64,000 nucleotides of DNA from Hymenobacter amundsenii (GCF_002204745.1 NZ_NIRR01000016.1:1-64000); one strand, 5' to 3'. Counted from the stretch's first letter, positions 41,391-49,892 are shown. Numbers and translations are program-made. Notes: generated from the sequence alone by a model not told the origin.

Positions 41391-42200
41391 CTACTGCTTG
41401 AGGTTAGCGGGCAGGCCCTGGGGGAAATCGGTGGCAATGTCGTGCTGAATTTGCTCGATGCGGTTGCCCGGGTTGGGGTGCGTGCTCATAAACTCGGGCG
41501 GCTTGCTGCCCTGGCTTTCACGGTCCAGAATCTCCATCACCTGAATCATGGAACGCGGATCGTAGCCGGCGGCGGGCGTAAAGTCCACGGCCAGTTTATC
41601 GGCTTCCAGCTCATCCTCGCGGCCGTAACGCAGCGTCAGGAGCTTGCCTACCATGGCGGCACCGGCGGCGGCGGCGGCCGTACCGGGCCGGTCGGGGTCG
41701 TAGAGGCCGATGGCGGCGGCTCCGGTCAGGCCATTAGTCAGCTTCGACTTGGCTACCTGCTCGGCCGAGTGCCGGGCCACCACGTGCCCGATTTCGTGGG
41801 CCAACACCCCGGCCACCTGGCCTTCGGACGTAAGGTTTTTCAACAACCCCGCCGTGATGAACACCTGCCCACCGGGGAGGGCAAAGGCGTTGATGGTGTT
41901 CTCATCGGCCAGCAGATGAAACTGGAACTTATAGGGCGTCTGGCCGGCTTTGGTGCGTTGCACGATCTGCTGCCCAATACGTTGCACGGCCGCCTGGGCC
42001 GCTTGGTCGGGGTGCAGCCCCCCGTACTGAGCGGCCATTTCGGGAGCGGCCTGGAGGCCGAGGGCAATTTCCTGGTCGGCCGACATGTTCACGTGCTGCA
42101 TTTCGCCGGTTACCTCGTTTTTCTGCGTGTTGCAGTAGTAAGGAATAAAGGCAAAAGCAGCCATGACCAGGGCCAGGATGTAGCGAAGGTTACCACGCAT
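41391..42200 (-). CDS. M48 family metalloprotease (second copy)
   Basis: The 269-residue protein has an N-terminal hydrophobic anchor (YILALVMAAFAFIPYYC). It carries FALPGGQVFITAGLLKNL, then the zinc motif LAHEIGHVVARHS, then EDELEADKLAV. It ends FMSTHPNPGNRIEQIQ. It is similar in overall plan to the lipoprotein at 34509, but the Cys lacks a good lipobox. It probably acts in outer-membrane quality control. Confidence 0.88.
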   Translation of the reverse strand: MRGNLRYILALVMAAFAFIPYYCNTQKNEVTGEMQHVNMSADQEIALGLQAAPEMAAQYGGLHPDQAAQAAVQRIGQQIVQRTKAGQTPYKFQFHLLADENTINAFALPGGQVFITAGLLKNLTSEGQVAGVLAHEIGHVVARHSAEQVAKSKLTNGLTGAAAIGLYDPDRPGTAAAAAGAAMVGKLLTLRYGREDELEADKLAVDFTPAAGYDPRSMIQVMEILDRESQGSKPPEFMSTHPNPGNRIEQIQHDIATDFPQGLPANLKQ

Positions 42201-42375
42201 GACTGGAAGGAAAAAGAATGAAAGGAAGGGAAGAGTTGGGCGCTTTGTAACGCGCCGTCTGGGTTAGGGTTGCGCCAGGGGCTGAAACCTAAAATTCGCC
42301 GGGGCACGTATCAGGCTCAGCCGTGGCCTTGGGCCCGCTGCACCTCTCTCCCTTCACTCCCTTTTTTACCTCCCC

Positions 42376-42570
42376 ATGAATCAGAAACGCACTTTCGGCA
42401 GCATTCTTACCGTACTAGGCATCATCGGTATTATCATCGCGGCGCTGGCTTTCCTGCAGATTGGTGGCCTGGGCCTAAGCAAAATGAACTCGTTGGTGCC
42501 CTTCATCGTGGGCCTGATTTTCTTCTTTGCCGGTATCAATCTTGTGCGCACCACTAACGACCGGGCGTAA
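42376..42570 (+). CDS. Small two-helix membrane protein
   Basis: The 64-residue product has two hydrophobic segments, TVLGIIGIIIAALAFLQIGG and LVPFIVGLIFFFAGINLV, and short charged ends. It is likely an integral inner-membrane protein. I cannot assign a family. A strong terminator lies 22 bases after the stop, which supports a real gene. Confidence 0.7.
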   Translation: MNQKRTFGSILTVLGIIGIIIAALAFLQIGGLGLSKMNSLVPFIVGLIFFFAGINLVRTTNDRA

Positions 42571-42592
42571 GCCCACTACGCTTAACCAACAT

Positions 42593-42636
42593 GAAACCGC
42601 CCCCTTCCCGGCACTGGCCAGGAAGGGGGCGGTTTC
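42593..42636. terminator. Bidirectional terminator between the small membrane gene and the L,D-transpeptidase gene
   Basis: Perfect 16-bp arms (GAAACCGCCCCCTTCC and its complement) enclose a 12-base loop. Confidence 0.8.
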
Positions 42637-42695
42637 TTTATAGACAACATGATAAGCAGGCGAAACGGATGCGCCGCTCAGTTGGCTTCGCAGGG

Positions 42696-43529
42696 CTAGC
42701 CCAGGCGGTTGGTCAGGCCCTGGCTCTGGGCAAAAGCCAGCAGGGCCGCATCGAGGGCCAGCAGTTCGGAGCGGTAGCCCGACTCGGCGGGCCCGTGCAC
42801 GTACAGTACCGAGCCCCCTTTAATGGCCCGGATGATGGCCGGCGCTTCGGACTCGGGCAGGGCCGGGCAGCCTTGGCTGCGCCCCAGCCGTCCATGCTGC
42901 CCGATAAAGCCCTGGCTCACGTAGGCGGCCCCATGCACGACCACGGCCCGGCCCAGCGCGTTGGTGTTGTAGCCCGCATCTACGCCGCGCAGCCGCAACG
43001 ACAGCCCGTGCTTGCCCTGGTAAGTGGGGCCGGTTACGTAGAAGCCCAGGCTGCTCATTTCCGAGCCCTCGACGTTGGAAAAAGTGCGGGCATACTCCTC
43101 GCCCGAGTTTTTGCCATGCGCCACCAGCGTGTGGTACAGCAGCCGGCCTTGGTCTATATCTACCACCCACAACCGCTCACGGTTGCTCGACTGGCTGAAA
43201 TCGGCGATGCTCAGCGTGTGGCAATTGGCACCGATATGCCCCCGCTGTTGCAGGTTGTAAAAGCCGAGCAGGGCCTCGCGGTACACAGTCAGGGGCAGGG
43301 CCGCGGCCGTTAGGTGGGCCTGCACGTAGGTGCGGGCAACGTGCTGCTCGAAGGCGGCCAGATACACGGCCCGCTCGGGGGGGCTCAGGCGAACTGGCGC
43401 AGAGGCTAGCCAGGGTCTTTCGGGGGTAGCGGCAATGCCAGCCGGGCGGGTGGGCACGGCACTGGCGGGCAGCAGGCAGGAAAAACAGGCAAGAAAAAGA
43501 CCGGCGGTCAGCGTCGGCAAGTTCGTCAT
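42696..43529 (-). CDS. Murein L,D-transpeptidase catalytic-domain protein (YkuD-like)
   Basis: The 277-residue secreted protein has a signal peptide (LTAGLFLACFSCLLPASA). The catalytic region reads LWVVDIDQGRLLYHTLVAHG, then SLGFYVTGPTYQGKHG, then VVHGAAYVSQGFIGQHG and GRSQGCPALPESEA, with the conserved His and the nucleophile Cys. These enzymes form 3-3 cross-links or attach proteins to peptidoglycan; here the exact reaction is inferred. Confidence 0.85.
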   Translation of the reverse strand: MTNLPTLTAGLFLACFSCLLPASAVPTRPAGIAATPERPWLASAPVRLSPPERAVYLAAFEQHVARTYVQAHLTAAALPLTVYREALLGFYNLQQRGHIGANCHTLSIADFSQSSNRERLWVVDIDQGRLLYHTLVAHGKNSGEEYARTFSNVEGSEMSSLGFYVTGPTYQGKHGLSLRLRGVDAGYNTNALGRAVVVHGAAYVSQGFIGQHGRLGRSQGCPALPESEAPAIIRAIKGGSVLYVHGPAESGYRSELLALDAALLAFAQSQGLTNRLG

Positions 43530-43555
43530 CGGCTAAAATTAGTAGTCGGGGCGAG

Positions 43556-43563
43556 TAAATTTG
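43556..43563 (+). promoter_or_regulatory. Putative -7 element upstream of the small lipoprotein gene
   Basis: TAAATTTG is an exact TAnnTTTG match, 89 bases upstream of the ATG at 43653. Confidence 0.4.
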
Positions 43564-43652
43564 CGGGTACCTTGCACAACCCGGGGGCTGTGGGCTCACC
43601 AAAATTAGCACTTTTTCGGTAAACCAACTCGCCCTCACTTGCTTAATCAGCC

Positions 43653-44060
43653 ATGCCTTACACTTTCGCCTCCTGCTTGCGCCCCGCCCTGTTGGCCGTG
43701 GCCTACGCCCTAACCGGCTGCGGCCACGCGCTGCCCGACCTGCCCGACTTCGACTCTGTCACCTGGAAAGCCGACCCCTACGGCTGCCGCAACCAGCGGG
43801 CTGCCCTGGTTCCCATTCTCGAAAAGCACCGCGCCGACCTTTTCGAAGCCCGCGTCAACGACATCACGAATCTGCTAGGCCACCCCGATGAGGAGGAATT
43901 GGGTGAGCAGAGCGATAAGGTGTACATCTACTACGTTACCCCCGGCCTGCACTGCCAGCCCGGCCATCCCCGCTCGGCCCGCCCCCGGGTAATGCTGCGC
44001 AGCGGAGCCACTGGCACTGTAACGGAGCTCATCATACCCGTGATACCAACCGGGGAGTAA
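43653..44060 (+). CDS. Small lipoprotein of unknown function
   Basis: The 135-residue protein carries a lipobox (LLAVAYALTGCG, Cys 23). The mature part includes WKADPYGCRNQRAALVPILE, EARVNDITNLLGHPDEEE and KVYIYYVTPGLHC. The pattern (helix, then strands with a conserved G-P-D turn) resembles small SmpA/BamE-like lipoproteins that follow a residue/hairpin plan, but I cannot assign it with confidence. Two Cys in the mature part may form a disulfide. Confidence 0.65.
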   Translation: MPYTFASCLRPALLAVAYALTGCGHALPDLPDFDSVTWKADPYGCRNQRAALVPILEKHRADLFEARVNDITNLLGHPDEEELGEQSDKVYIYYVTPGLHCQPGHPRSARPRVMLRSGATGTVTELIIPVIPTGE

Positions 44061-44179
44061 CGCTTTACTGTACTAGCCAGCCCCAGCTCTGGGGTAGCTA
44101 TTAAAGCCATCGGCCGTCCCCGCTCACTAGCGAGGACGGCCGATTGACCTTTGTGTTAGCCGAAAATCAGTGAAAAACC

Positions 44180-44578
44180 TTAACCAAGGCCGCCTTCGCT
44201 GGACGGAGGTGTAGGTACAGACTCAGGATGCTCATCGCGCAAAGCGCTTAGCTGTGAGGGGGTAAGAATCCGACCGCATTCGTTTTCATATTGCGACTGG
44301 AGCTCAATCAGCTTAGCCTTACACTCAAGCGGATCTTCGTGGAACTGCCACTTGATTTCATCGGTGCGAGCGAGCTTTATTTTATTCACTGTCCGTAGCT
44401 TGATAATCTGCGCCTCGTTGAGGCTGAGTTGCTGGCTCATCTGCCGGGTAAGCGCATCGGCCTGGGCGGCCGTTGGGCTACTATTGCCGGGTCGCTCAGA
44501 ATGATGATCCTTCAGCTGAGCCTGCGCAGCAGTACCCAAACCAATAAACAGGCTAAGAGCGAGAAAAAATGCTTTCAT
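44180..44578 (-). CDS. Secreted helical protein, Spy/LTXXQ-like (paralogue A)
   Basis: From the ATG at 44578 the 132-residue protein has a signal peptide (FFLALSLFIGLGTAAQAQ). Two helices follow: ALTRQMSQQLSLNEAQIIKL and LIELQSQYENECGRILTPSQ, the latter ending in the LTPSQ-type motif of Spy/CpxP-like proteins. Two more paralogues lie at 59924-60289 and 60460-60831. Such proteins may act as periplasmic chaperones or envelope-stress sensors. A longer ORF from 44662 is less likely because it would bury the signal peptide. Confidence 0.65.
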   Translation of the reverse strand: MKAFFLALSLFIGLGTAAQAQLKDHHSERPGNSSPTAAQADALTRQMSQQLSLNEAQIIKLRTVNKIKLARTDEIKWQFHEDPLECKAKLIELQSQYENECGRILTPSQLSALRDEHPESVPTPPSSEGGLG

Positions 44579-44682
44579 AAAACGTGGCTTAAAATTGGGC
44601 GGACCACTGGATGGTAGTGATGGGCTAGGATGCAAACCAAAGACTTCTTTGGATAATTCCATCTTCTTCCATTTATTTTATA

Positions 44683-44690
44683 CAAATATA
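44683..44690 (-). promoter_or_regulatory. Putative -7 element of Spy-like paralogue A
   Basis: The minus-strand word TATATTTG is an exact TAnnTTTG match in an AT-rich stretch, about 100 bases upstream of the chosen start. Confidence 0.45.
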
Positions 44691-44794
44691 AAGCTTTAAA
44701 ATCACATTATCACACCACGTTTATCCTTTTTATTAAATAATTTATTGAAATATTCATTAGTCAATTAGATTATAGCCATACCCTGATGTGTTCT

Positions 44795-44825
44795 AAAAAT
44801 AAAACCGGCTCCTGTAGGAACCGGT
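44795..44825 (-). terminator. Terminator of the DUF4199 gene
   Basis: Read leftward, ACCGGTTCC and GGAGCCGGT form a 9-bp stem (one wobble), loop TACA, followed by TTTATTTTT. It lies 27 bases after the stop codon at 44853. Confidence 0.75.
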
Positions 44826-44852
44826 CTTGCGCTTGTATCGCCGTAAGGCGGC

Positions 44853-45326
44853 TTATTCTATTCCAGCCATGGGCTTGTGGTCGGCGGTTTTATAATACTG
44901 CATGGCAATGAGTGAGATGATAACGCCCGACATAGCCCCCTGCAGTACAATGGCCAGAAAGGCAATGGTCACCGACAAATCGAAGCCGAACAGATCCTGG
45001 GCCCGGATGCCGTCCATGATGTGCCGGTTGATGACCCCGGCGTACAGAATGAAGAAGAGGCCAAATGTTACCGACGCCACAACGGCCGTTATAATGCCAG
45101 TGCCAAAGCCTGGCAGGTAGCCCATCCGGCCGTTGCGAAAACGCTTGTAGCGTACAATGGCCATGCATACCCCCACGGCCAAAATCAGGCCGTTGAGGAA
45201 GCTGAGCTCGATGCGCTCGGCCAGCCCAAACAAGGACGCAACTATAAAGTAAGCAATCATGCCCACGGACGTGTAGAGGCCGTAGCGGACGCCGTTGTTT
45301 TCGGGAGTGATTTGGGGATCAGCCAT
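44853..45326 (-). CDS. DUF4199 membrane protein
   Basis: The 157-residue protein has four hydrophobic helices: GLYTSVGMIAYFIVASLFGL, LSFLNGLILAVGVCMAIVRY, GIITAVVASVTFGLFFILYA and LSVTIAFLAIVLQGAMSGVI. The GYLPGFGTGI segment is typical of the family, which is widespread in Bacteroidota and has no known function. I take the ATG at 45326 as start; a longer frame to 45524 has no family match in its extension. Confidence 0.8.
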   Translation of the reverse strand: MADPQITPENNGVRYGLYTSVGMIAYFIVASLFGLAERIELSFLNGLILAVGVCMAIVRYKRFRNGRMGYLPGFGTGIITAVVASVTFGLFFILYAGVINRHIMDGIRAQDLFGFDLSVTIAFLAIVLQGAMSGVIISLIAMQYYKTADHKPMAGIE

Positions 45327-45626
45327 AGGGAATGGGATTGAAGGTAAGTGGCGAAAGAAAGAGCGCGGGCTTTGGTCGGAACCAGAAGCAGCCTTGGTAA
45401 TGTTAAAAGGCCGCCCCGACGACAAAGTTTTGCCGCTCACCGACTCTACTTTATACCAAGTTGAACAGTAGGTTGTTGTGAGGGAGAGGCTTTTTTTGGC
45501 CACTATTACTCCTGCAGCCCTCATTAATGGGGCAGACGGGGCATTTTCCGTACTTTTGTGAGCCGGTAGTGGGCCTGTGAGCCGGGCTACCGCTGCCTTT
45601 ACCGTTTTTTCGACCTACTGCTTCAT
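45327..45626. other. 300-base divergent intergenic region with an ABC-F promoter
   Basis: The region separates the DUF4199 gene from the ABC-F gene. On the plus strand TACTTTTG at 45551-45558 is an exact TAnnTTTG word, 68 bases upstream of the ABC-F start. On the minus strand only weak matches occur. No repeat was noticed. Confidence 0.45.
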
Positions 45627-47249
45627 ATGATCAGCACCTCCAACGTAAGCCTGCGCTACGGCAAGCGCGTCCTCTTCGAAGACGTTTCCATCAAATTCAT
45701 GCCCGGCAACGTGTACGGCCTCATCGGGGCCAACGGCGCCGGCAAGTCTACGTTTCTCAAAATCCTGTCGGGCGAGATTGAGGCCAATACCGGCTCGGTA
45801 GATATGCCCAAAGGCTCGCGCCTGTCGGTTCTGAAGCAGGACCAGTTCGCGGCCGACGCCTTCCCCGTGCTCCAGACCGTAATGATGGGCCACACCCGCC
45901 TCTGGAAGGTAATGGAGGAAAAGGATGCCCTGTATGCCAAGGCCGACTTCTCGGACGCCGACGGCGAGCGGGCCGCTGAACTCGAAGGGGAGTTTGCCGA
46001 CCTCGAAGGCTGGAACGCCGAGTACGAAGCGGCCGAACTCCTCTCGGGCCTGGGCATTGCCGAAGACAAGCACCAGACCCTGATGGGCGATTTGGGCAGC
46101 TCCGATAAGGTGCGGGTGCTGCTGGCTCAGGCCCTGTTCGGTAACCCCGACGTGCTGCTGCTCGACGAACCAACCAACGGCCTCGACGCCGAAACCGTGC
46201 TCTGGCTCGAAAACTTCCTCGACTCGTTCCAGAACACCGTAATTGTGGTAAGCCACGACCGCCACTTCCTCGATGCGGTGTGTAACTACATGGCCGACCT
46301 CGACTTCTCGAAGATTACCATGTACCCCGGCAACTACTCGTTCTGGTACGAGAGCAGCCAACTGGTGCTGCGCCAGCGCCAGGATGTGAACAAGAAAACT
46401 GAGGACAAGCGCAAGGAGCTGGAAGAGTTTGTGCGGCGTTTCTCGGCCAACGCCTCGAAGAGCAAGCAGGCCACTTCGCGCCAAAAGTTGCTGCAGAAAC
46501 TTACGTTGGAGGAAATTAAGCCCAGCTCGCGCAAGTACCCCTACATTGCCTTCAAGCCCGACCGCGAAGCCGGCAACCAGCTGCTGACGGTGGAAAACCT
46601 GAGCGCCAAGGTGGACGGGTATACCGTGTTCCGCAACGTGTCGTTCATGCTCGACAAAGGCGACAAGGTGGCCATCGTGAGCCGCGACGACCGGGCGGCT
46701 TCCCTCCTCTTCGACATCCTATTCGAGCAGACCAAGCCCGCCACCGGCACATTTAGCTGGGGCACCACCATCACGCCCAGCTATTTTCCCAAGGAGAACA
46801 CCGAGTTTTTCGATACCGACCTGAACCTGGTGGACTGGCTGCGCCAATACAGCACCGAGAAGGACGAGTCGTTTATCCGGGGTTTCCTGGGCCGGATGCT
46901 GTTCTCGGGCGAAGAGTCGTTGAAGAAGAGCAACGTGCTGAGCGGGGGCGAAAAGGTGCGCTGCATGCTGAGCAAGATGATGATGGAAGGCGGCAACGTG
47001 CTCACGCTCGACGACCCGACCAATCACCTCGATCTGGAGAGTATTACGGCCCTCAACAACTCGTTGCAGGAGTTCAACGGTACGCTGCTGTTTGCCTCCC
47101 ACGACTTGCAGGTGATTGAAACCGTGGCTAACCGCATCATCGAGCTGACCCCCGACGGTATTATTGACCGCCGGATGACGTACGAGGAGTACCTGGCCGA
47201 CGAGAACATCAAGGCCCAGCGCCGCCGCATGTACCAGTTGGTTTCGTAG
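45627..47249 (+). CDS. ABC-F family ATPase with degenerate second nucleotide site
   Basis: The 540-residue soluble protein has two ABC domains and no membrane helices, as in the ABC-F ribosome-associated proteins. In NBD1, Walker A is GLIGANGAGKST (34-42), the signature is degenerate (GDLGSSDKVRVLLAQAL, as in the YbiT clade) and Walker B is LLLDEPTNGLD. In NBD2 the Walker A region reads DKVAIVSRDDRAASLL and lacks the Gly/Lys/Ser set. Its signature LSGGEKVR is intact, and Walker B reads LTLDDPTNHLD with Asp in place of the catalytic Glu. ABC-F proteins act on translating ribosomes; one active site of this one may be missing or altered. Confidence 0.88.
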   Translation: MISTSNVSLRYGKRVLFEDVSIKFMPGNVYGLIGANGAGKSTFLKILSGEIEANTGSVDMPKGSRLSVLKQDQFAADAFPVLQTVMMGHTRLWKVMEEKDALYAKADFSDADGERAAELEGEFADLEGWNAEYEAAELLSGLGIAEDKHQTLMGDLGSSDKVRVLLAQALFGNPDVLLLDEPTNGLDAETVLWLENFLDSFQNTVIVVSHDRHFLDAVCNYMADLDFSKITMYPGNYSFWYESSQLVLRQRQDVNKKTEDKRKELEEFVRRFSANASKSKQATSRQKLLQKLTLEEIKPSSRKYPYIAFKPDREAGNQLLTVENLSAKVDGYTVFRNVSFMLDKGDKVAIVSRDDRAASLLFDILFEQTKPATGTFSWGTTITPSYFPKENTEFFDTDLNLVDWLRQYSTEKDESFIRGFLGRMLFSGEESLKKSNVLSGGEKVRCMLSKMMMEGGNVLTLDDPTNHLDLESITALNNSLQEFNGTLLFASHDLQVIETVANRIIELTPDGIIDRRMTYEEYLADENIKAQRRRMYQLVS

Positions 47250-47363
47250 CTTTAAGTGGGCTTACCCGGGAAATAGGTGGGTGGGCAGTCAATGAAACTA
47301 CCTGGCACTACGTTGACTAAGCACGTCCCCATATTTTCACATCTGCACGTTCCCTTTTTTCCG

Positions 47364-48161
47364 ATGAAACAACTTCTGTTTTTACTGCTGCTTGGTGGGG
47401 CTGGCCTTGGGTTGGCCCCCACTGCCGCCCGGGCCCAAACTACCGATACCACCCGCACCCGCCCGGCCGTGAAGCCGCAGTTGAATACGGCACCTCCCGG
47501 CTCGGCCCCAGTGCCGGCCCCACCCCGACCCGCTCCCGCCACGGTCCCGCCGGTGTATCAGCCTGCCCCAACAGCCCCCGCGCCCGACCCCAACGTACCG
47601 GCCTCGAACGCCCCCTATGACCCCAACCGGCCATCCGGGATGGACCTGCCTCAGCGACCGGGCGTGGCACCGCCGCCGCCGCCCCTGCGCAAGTATTTCC
47701 TCTATACCAACCTGGGGCTGGGTTTTAGCGGCTACAACGGGTACAACCAGTTTAGCGCCAGCATTGCACCGGCGGTAGGTTACCGGTTCTCGGAGCGGTT
47801 TGCGGCCGGACCGGGCCTCTCGTACGCCTACAACAGCTACGCGTTTGGTAATGGCGGGCCCAGCTTCAAAACCAGCAGCTTGGGCGTTAAGGGATTCGCA
47901 CAGTTCATCGTGTATAAGGAATTCTTCCTGCACGGCGAATATGAGGTAACCAAGGCCGAAGTGTTGGGCTACGACCAGTTCGGCAATGTTGGCGTGTACA
48001 AAGGCACGGTGAAAACGCCGCTGGCCGGCGTGGGTTACCGCAACCGTTTCAGTGACCGGGCCGCCGCCGACATTGTAGTACTCTACAACTTCAACGACGG
48101 CTTCGACGACATCTACGGCCAGCCCGTCATCCGTTTCAGCTTCCTGTTCGATCTGAAATAA
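47364..48161 (+). CDS. Secreted outer-membrane beta-barrel-like protein with Pro-rich linker
   Basis: The 265-residue protein has a signal peptide (LLFLLLLGGAGLGLAPTAARA), then about 75 Pro/Ala/Thr-rich residues (APVPAPPRPAPATVPP). From about residue 110 there are alternating strands: LYTNLGLGFSGYNGYNQFSA, GYRFSERFAAGPGLSYAYNS and ADIVVLYNFNDGFDDIYG. The chain ends in a strand with a terminal hydrophobic motif (VIRFSFLFDLK). This fits a small outer-membrane barrel. The function is unknown. I choose the ATG at 47364 to begin the signal peptide. Confidence 0.75.
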   Translation: MKQLLFLLLLGGAGLGLAPTAARAQTTDTTRTRPAVKPQLNTAPPGSAPVPAPPRPAPATVPPVYQPAPTAPAPDPNVPASNAPYDPNRPSGMDLPQRPGVAPPPPPLRKYFLYTNLGLGFSGYNGYNQFSASIAPAVGYRFSERFAAGPGLSYAYNSYAFGNGGPSFKTSSLGVKGFAQFIVYKEFFLHGEYEVTKAEVLGYDQFGNVGVYKGTVKTPLAGVGYRNRFSDRAAADIVVLYNFNDGFDDIYGQPVIRFSFLFDLK

Positions 48162-48201
48162 GCGTCGCGGTCTGGTTTTAAGCCATTTCCATTTAGATTC
48201 A

Positions 48202-48245
48202 GACATAAAAAACCCGCTCAAATTATTGAGCGGGTTTTTTATGTC
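48202..48245. terminator. Bidirectional terminator after the beta-barrel gene
   Basis: Perfect 20-bp arms at 48202-48221 and 48226-48245 with a 4-base loop and A/T-rich outer ends. Confidence 0.85.
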
Positions 48246-48262
48246 TTTCAGTCAACTATGCC

Positions 48263-48290
48263 AGCTATTGTGGGCTAGCTATAGCTGGTA
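48263..48290. repeat. Heptamer array (AGCTATT / AGCTATA type)
   Basis: Four 7-bp units in register, of which two (AGCTATT at 48263, AGCTATA at 48277) match the word family at 26902-26936. It lies directly beside the stop of the small membrane protein gene (48292). Confidence 0.5.
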
Positions 48291-48291
48291 G

Positions 48292-48450
48292 TTAAATCGC
48301 GCTGCCGCCTCGAATAACGCGGAGCAGGATTACGATGATGGCAATAACCAGCAGGATGTGGATGATGCCGCCGGTGAAGAAGCCGCCGAAGAAGCTGATG
48401 GCCCAGATGATGACCAGAATAACGGCGATGATGTACAACAGATTACCCAT
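48292..48450 (-). CDS. Lmo0937-like small membrane protein
   Basis: The 52-residue protein starts GNLLYIIAVILVIIWAISFF and ends HILLVIAIIVILLRVIRGGS. It has two hydrophobic segments split by a GG-rich turn. This matches the lmo0937 family of tiny membrane proteins of unknown role. I use the ATG at 48450; longer frames are not conserved. Confidence 0.8.
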   Translation of the reverse strand: MGNLLYIIAVILVIIWAISFFGGFFTGGIIHILLVIAIIVILLRVIRGGSAI

Positions 48451-48799
48451 GATTGAAAAGGAAGAGAGAGTTGGGAAAAAAGAAAGGGGGAGAGAGAAAA
48501 GGGATGTTTCCGGCTTGCAGGGGGTGATTCGTGCTTCGGAAGCCATTCTGCGGGTTTGTACGCGCACTTTTGGTTAAAAGGTTTAATTGCTATTCATCTA
48601 TTTTTCATTCCCAGCTTATAAAGTGCCTCCGTAAGCTGGAAACAGCGTTATATTTTTTTGTCGAGCTTCGGTTAATCCTGTCCTGCTGGGGGTGTCTGGT
48701 TGGTGGGCCCGGGGTTTTAGGCTTAGCTTTGCCCAAGGGCCAGCCGCTGCTTTGCGCTAGCTGGTCCGTTTCTTCCCACCCAGTTTTCTTCCCACCCTT
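48451..48799. other. 349-base intergenic region holding the 3-hydroxyacyl-CoA dehydrogenase promoter
   Basis: Apart from the promoter at 48700-48731 I see only an AT-rich stretch around 48580-48660. No gene or repeat was found. A plus-strand ORF at 48531-48803 has no visible family motifs. Confidence 0.4.
48700..48731 (+). promoter_or_regulatory. Best -33/-7 promoter in the window (hydroxyacyl-CoA dehydrogenase)
   Basis: TTG at 48700-48702, a spacer of 21 bases, and TAGCTTTG at 48724-48731 match the Bacteroidota -33/-7 pattern in sequence and spacing. The ATG lies about 68 bases downstream of the -7 element. Confidence 0.65.
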
Positions 48800-49687
48800 A
48801 TGAACGTTGCCGTTATTGGCTCGGGCACGATGGGCAATGGCATTGCCCACGTTTTTGCCCAGCACGGATTCGCCGTTTCCCTCATCGACATCAACCAACC
48901 AGCCCTCGACAAAGGCCTAGCTACCATCGGCAAAAACCTTGACCGCCAGGTGAGCAAAGGCAGCCTCGGGGCCGATGATAAAACGGCTACCCTGGGCCGG
49001 ATCAGCACCTATACCAGCCTTTCGGAAGGCGTGCTTAATGCCGATTTAGTGGTGGAAGCCGCCACTGAGAACGTGGAGCTAAAGCTCAATATTTTCCGCG
49101 AAATTGACCAGTACGCGCCCGAAACGGCTATTCTGGCCACCAACACATCGTCCATTTCGATTACCCGTATTGCGGCTGTTACCAAGCGCCCGACCCAGGT
49201 TATTGGCATGCACTTCATGAACCCGGTACCGGTGATGAAGCTGGTGGAGGTGATTCGTGGTTACGCCACCTCCGATGAGGTGACGGCCAAGGTGATGGAC
49301 TTGTCGCGGAAACTGGGCAAAACGCCCACCGAAGTCAACGACTATCCCGGCTTCGTGGCCAACCGCATTCTGATGCCCATGATTAATGAGGCCATCATTA
49401 CGCTGCACGAGGGCGTGGCCGGCGTCGAGGAAATAGACACCGTGATGAAGCTGGGTATGGCCCACCCCATGGGGCCGCTGCAATTGGCCGACTTTATTGG
49501 CCTCGATGTATGCCTGGCCATTATGCGGGTACTGCACGACGGACTAGGCAACCCCAAGTACGCCCCCTGTCCCCTGCTGGTTAACATGGTAATGGCCGGC
49601 CGCCTGGGTGTAAAATCGGGCGAGGGCTTCTACTCCTGGACCCACGGCACCAAAGAACTGGTGCTGGCCGAGCGGTTCCAGAAGTAA
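48800..49687 (+). CDS. 3-hydroxybutyryl-CoA dehydrogenase
   Basis: The 295-residue NAD(H)-dependent enzyme reduces acetoacetyl-CoA or oxidises 3-hydroxyacyl-CoA. The Rossmann motif is VIGSGTMGNGIAHVF. Active-site segments are LATNTSSISITRIAA, IGMHFMNPVPVMKLVEVI and NDYPGFVANRILMPMINEAI. The C-terminal domain includes MKLGMAHPMGPLQLADFIGL. The length is right for a stand-alone FadB/PaaH-type enzyme. It has its own well-formed promoter, and no fatty-acid operon is adjacent. Confidence 0.9.
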   Translation: MNVAVIGSGTMGNGIAHVFAQHGFAVSLIDINQPALDKGLATIGKNLDRQVSKGSLGADDKTATLGRISTYTSLSEGVLNADLVVEAATENVELKLNIFREIDQYAPETAILATNTSSISITRIAAVTKRPTQVIGMHFMNPVPVMKLVEVIRGYATSDEVTAKVMDLSRKLGKTPTEVNDYPGFVANRILMPMINEAIITLHEGVAGVEEIDTVMKLGMAHPMGPLQLADFIGLDVCLAIMRVLHDGLGNPKYAPCPLLVNMVMAGRLGVKSGEGFYSWTHGTKELVLAERFQK

Positions 49688-49767
49688 GCCGTTGATGTTG
49701 CGATTGGGGGATGCTGCTGACTCATGCAGTTTTGGCATGAAGCAGCGGGATGAACAGACAGGCGCAG

Positions 49768-49781
49768 GTCGTATATACGAC
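49768..49781. repeat. Perfect 14-bp palindrome upstream of msrA
   Basis: GTCGTATATACGAC is a perfect palindrome. It is flanked by CAGACA 7 bases to its left and TGTCTG directly to its right, which extend the stem. It is located about 112 bases before the msrA start and could be an operator. Confidence 0.45.
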
Positions 49782-49871
49782 TGTCTGAAACGGCTGAAAC
49801 CAGCCAATTTGAACAGCTGGCATCCTTCGCGCGTTATACAGTCGACGCTGAACAAATCAGCGGCATCCTCT

Positions 49872-49889
49872 CATCTGCAACATCTGCGA
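49872..49889 (+). repeat. Two tandem nonamers (CATCTGCAA / CATCTGCGA) before msrA
   Basis: Two 9-bp units end 4 bases before the msrA ATG. The same nonamer word recurs at 51344-51370 (inverted) and 51611-51637. Confidence 0.55.
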
Positions 49890-49892
49890 TTC

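Noticed and set aside
45615..46484. Minus-strand open frame opposite the ABC-F gene
   Set aside because: The plus-strand ABC-F protein has intact Walker and signature motifs; the opposite frame has no recognisable domain.
48531..48803. Plus-strand small open frame before the hydroxyacyl-CoA dehydrogenase gene
   Set aside because: It overlaps the promoter, has no family motif and no supported start; it is best explained as chance.
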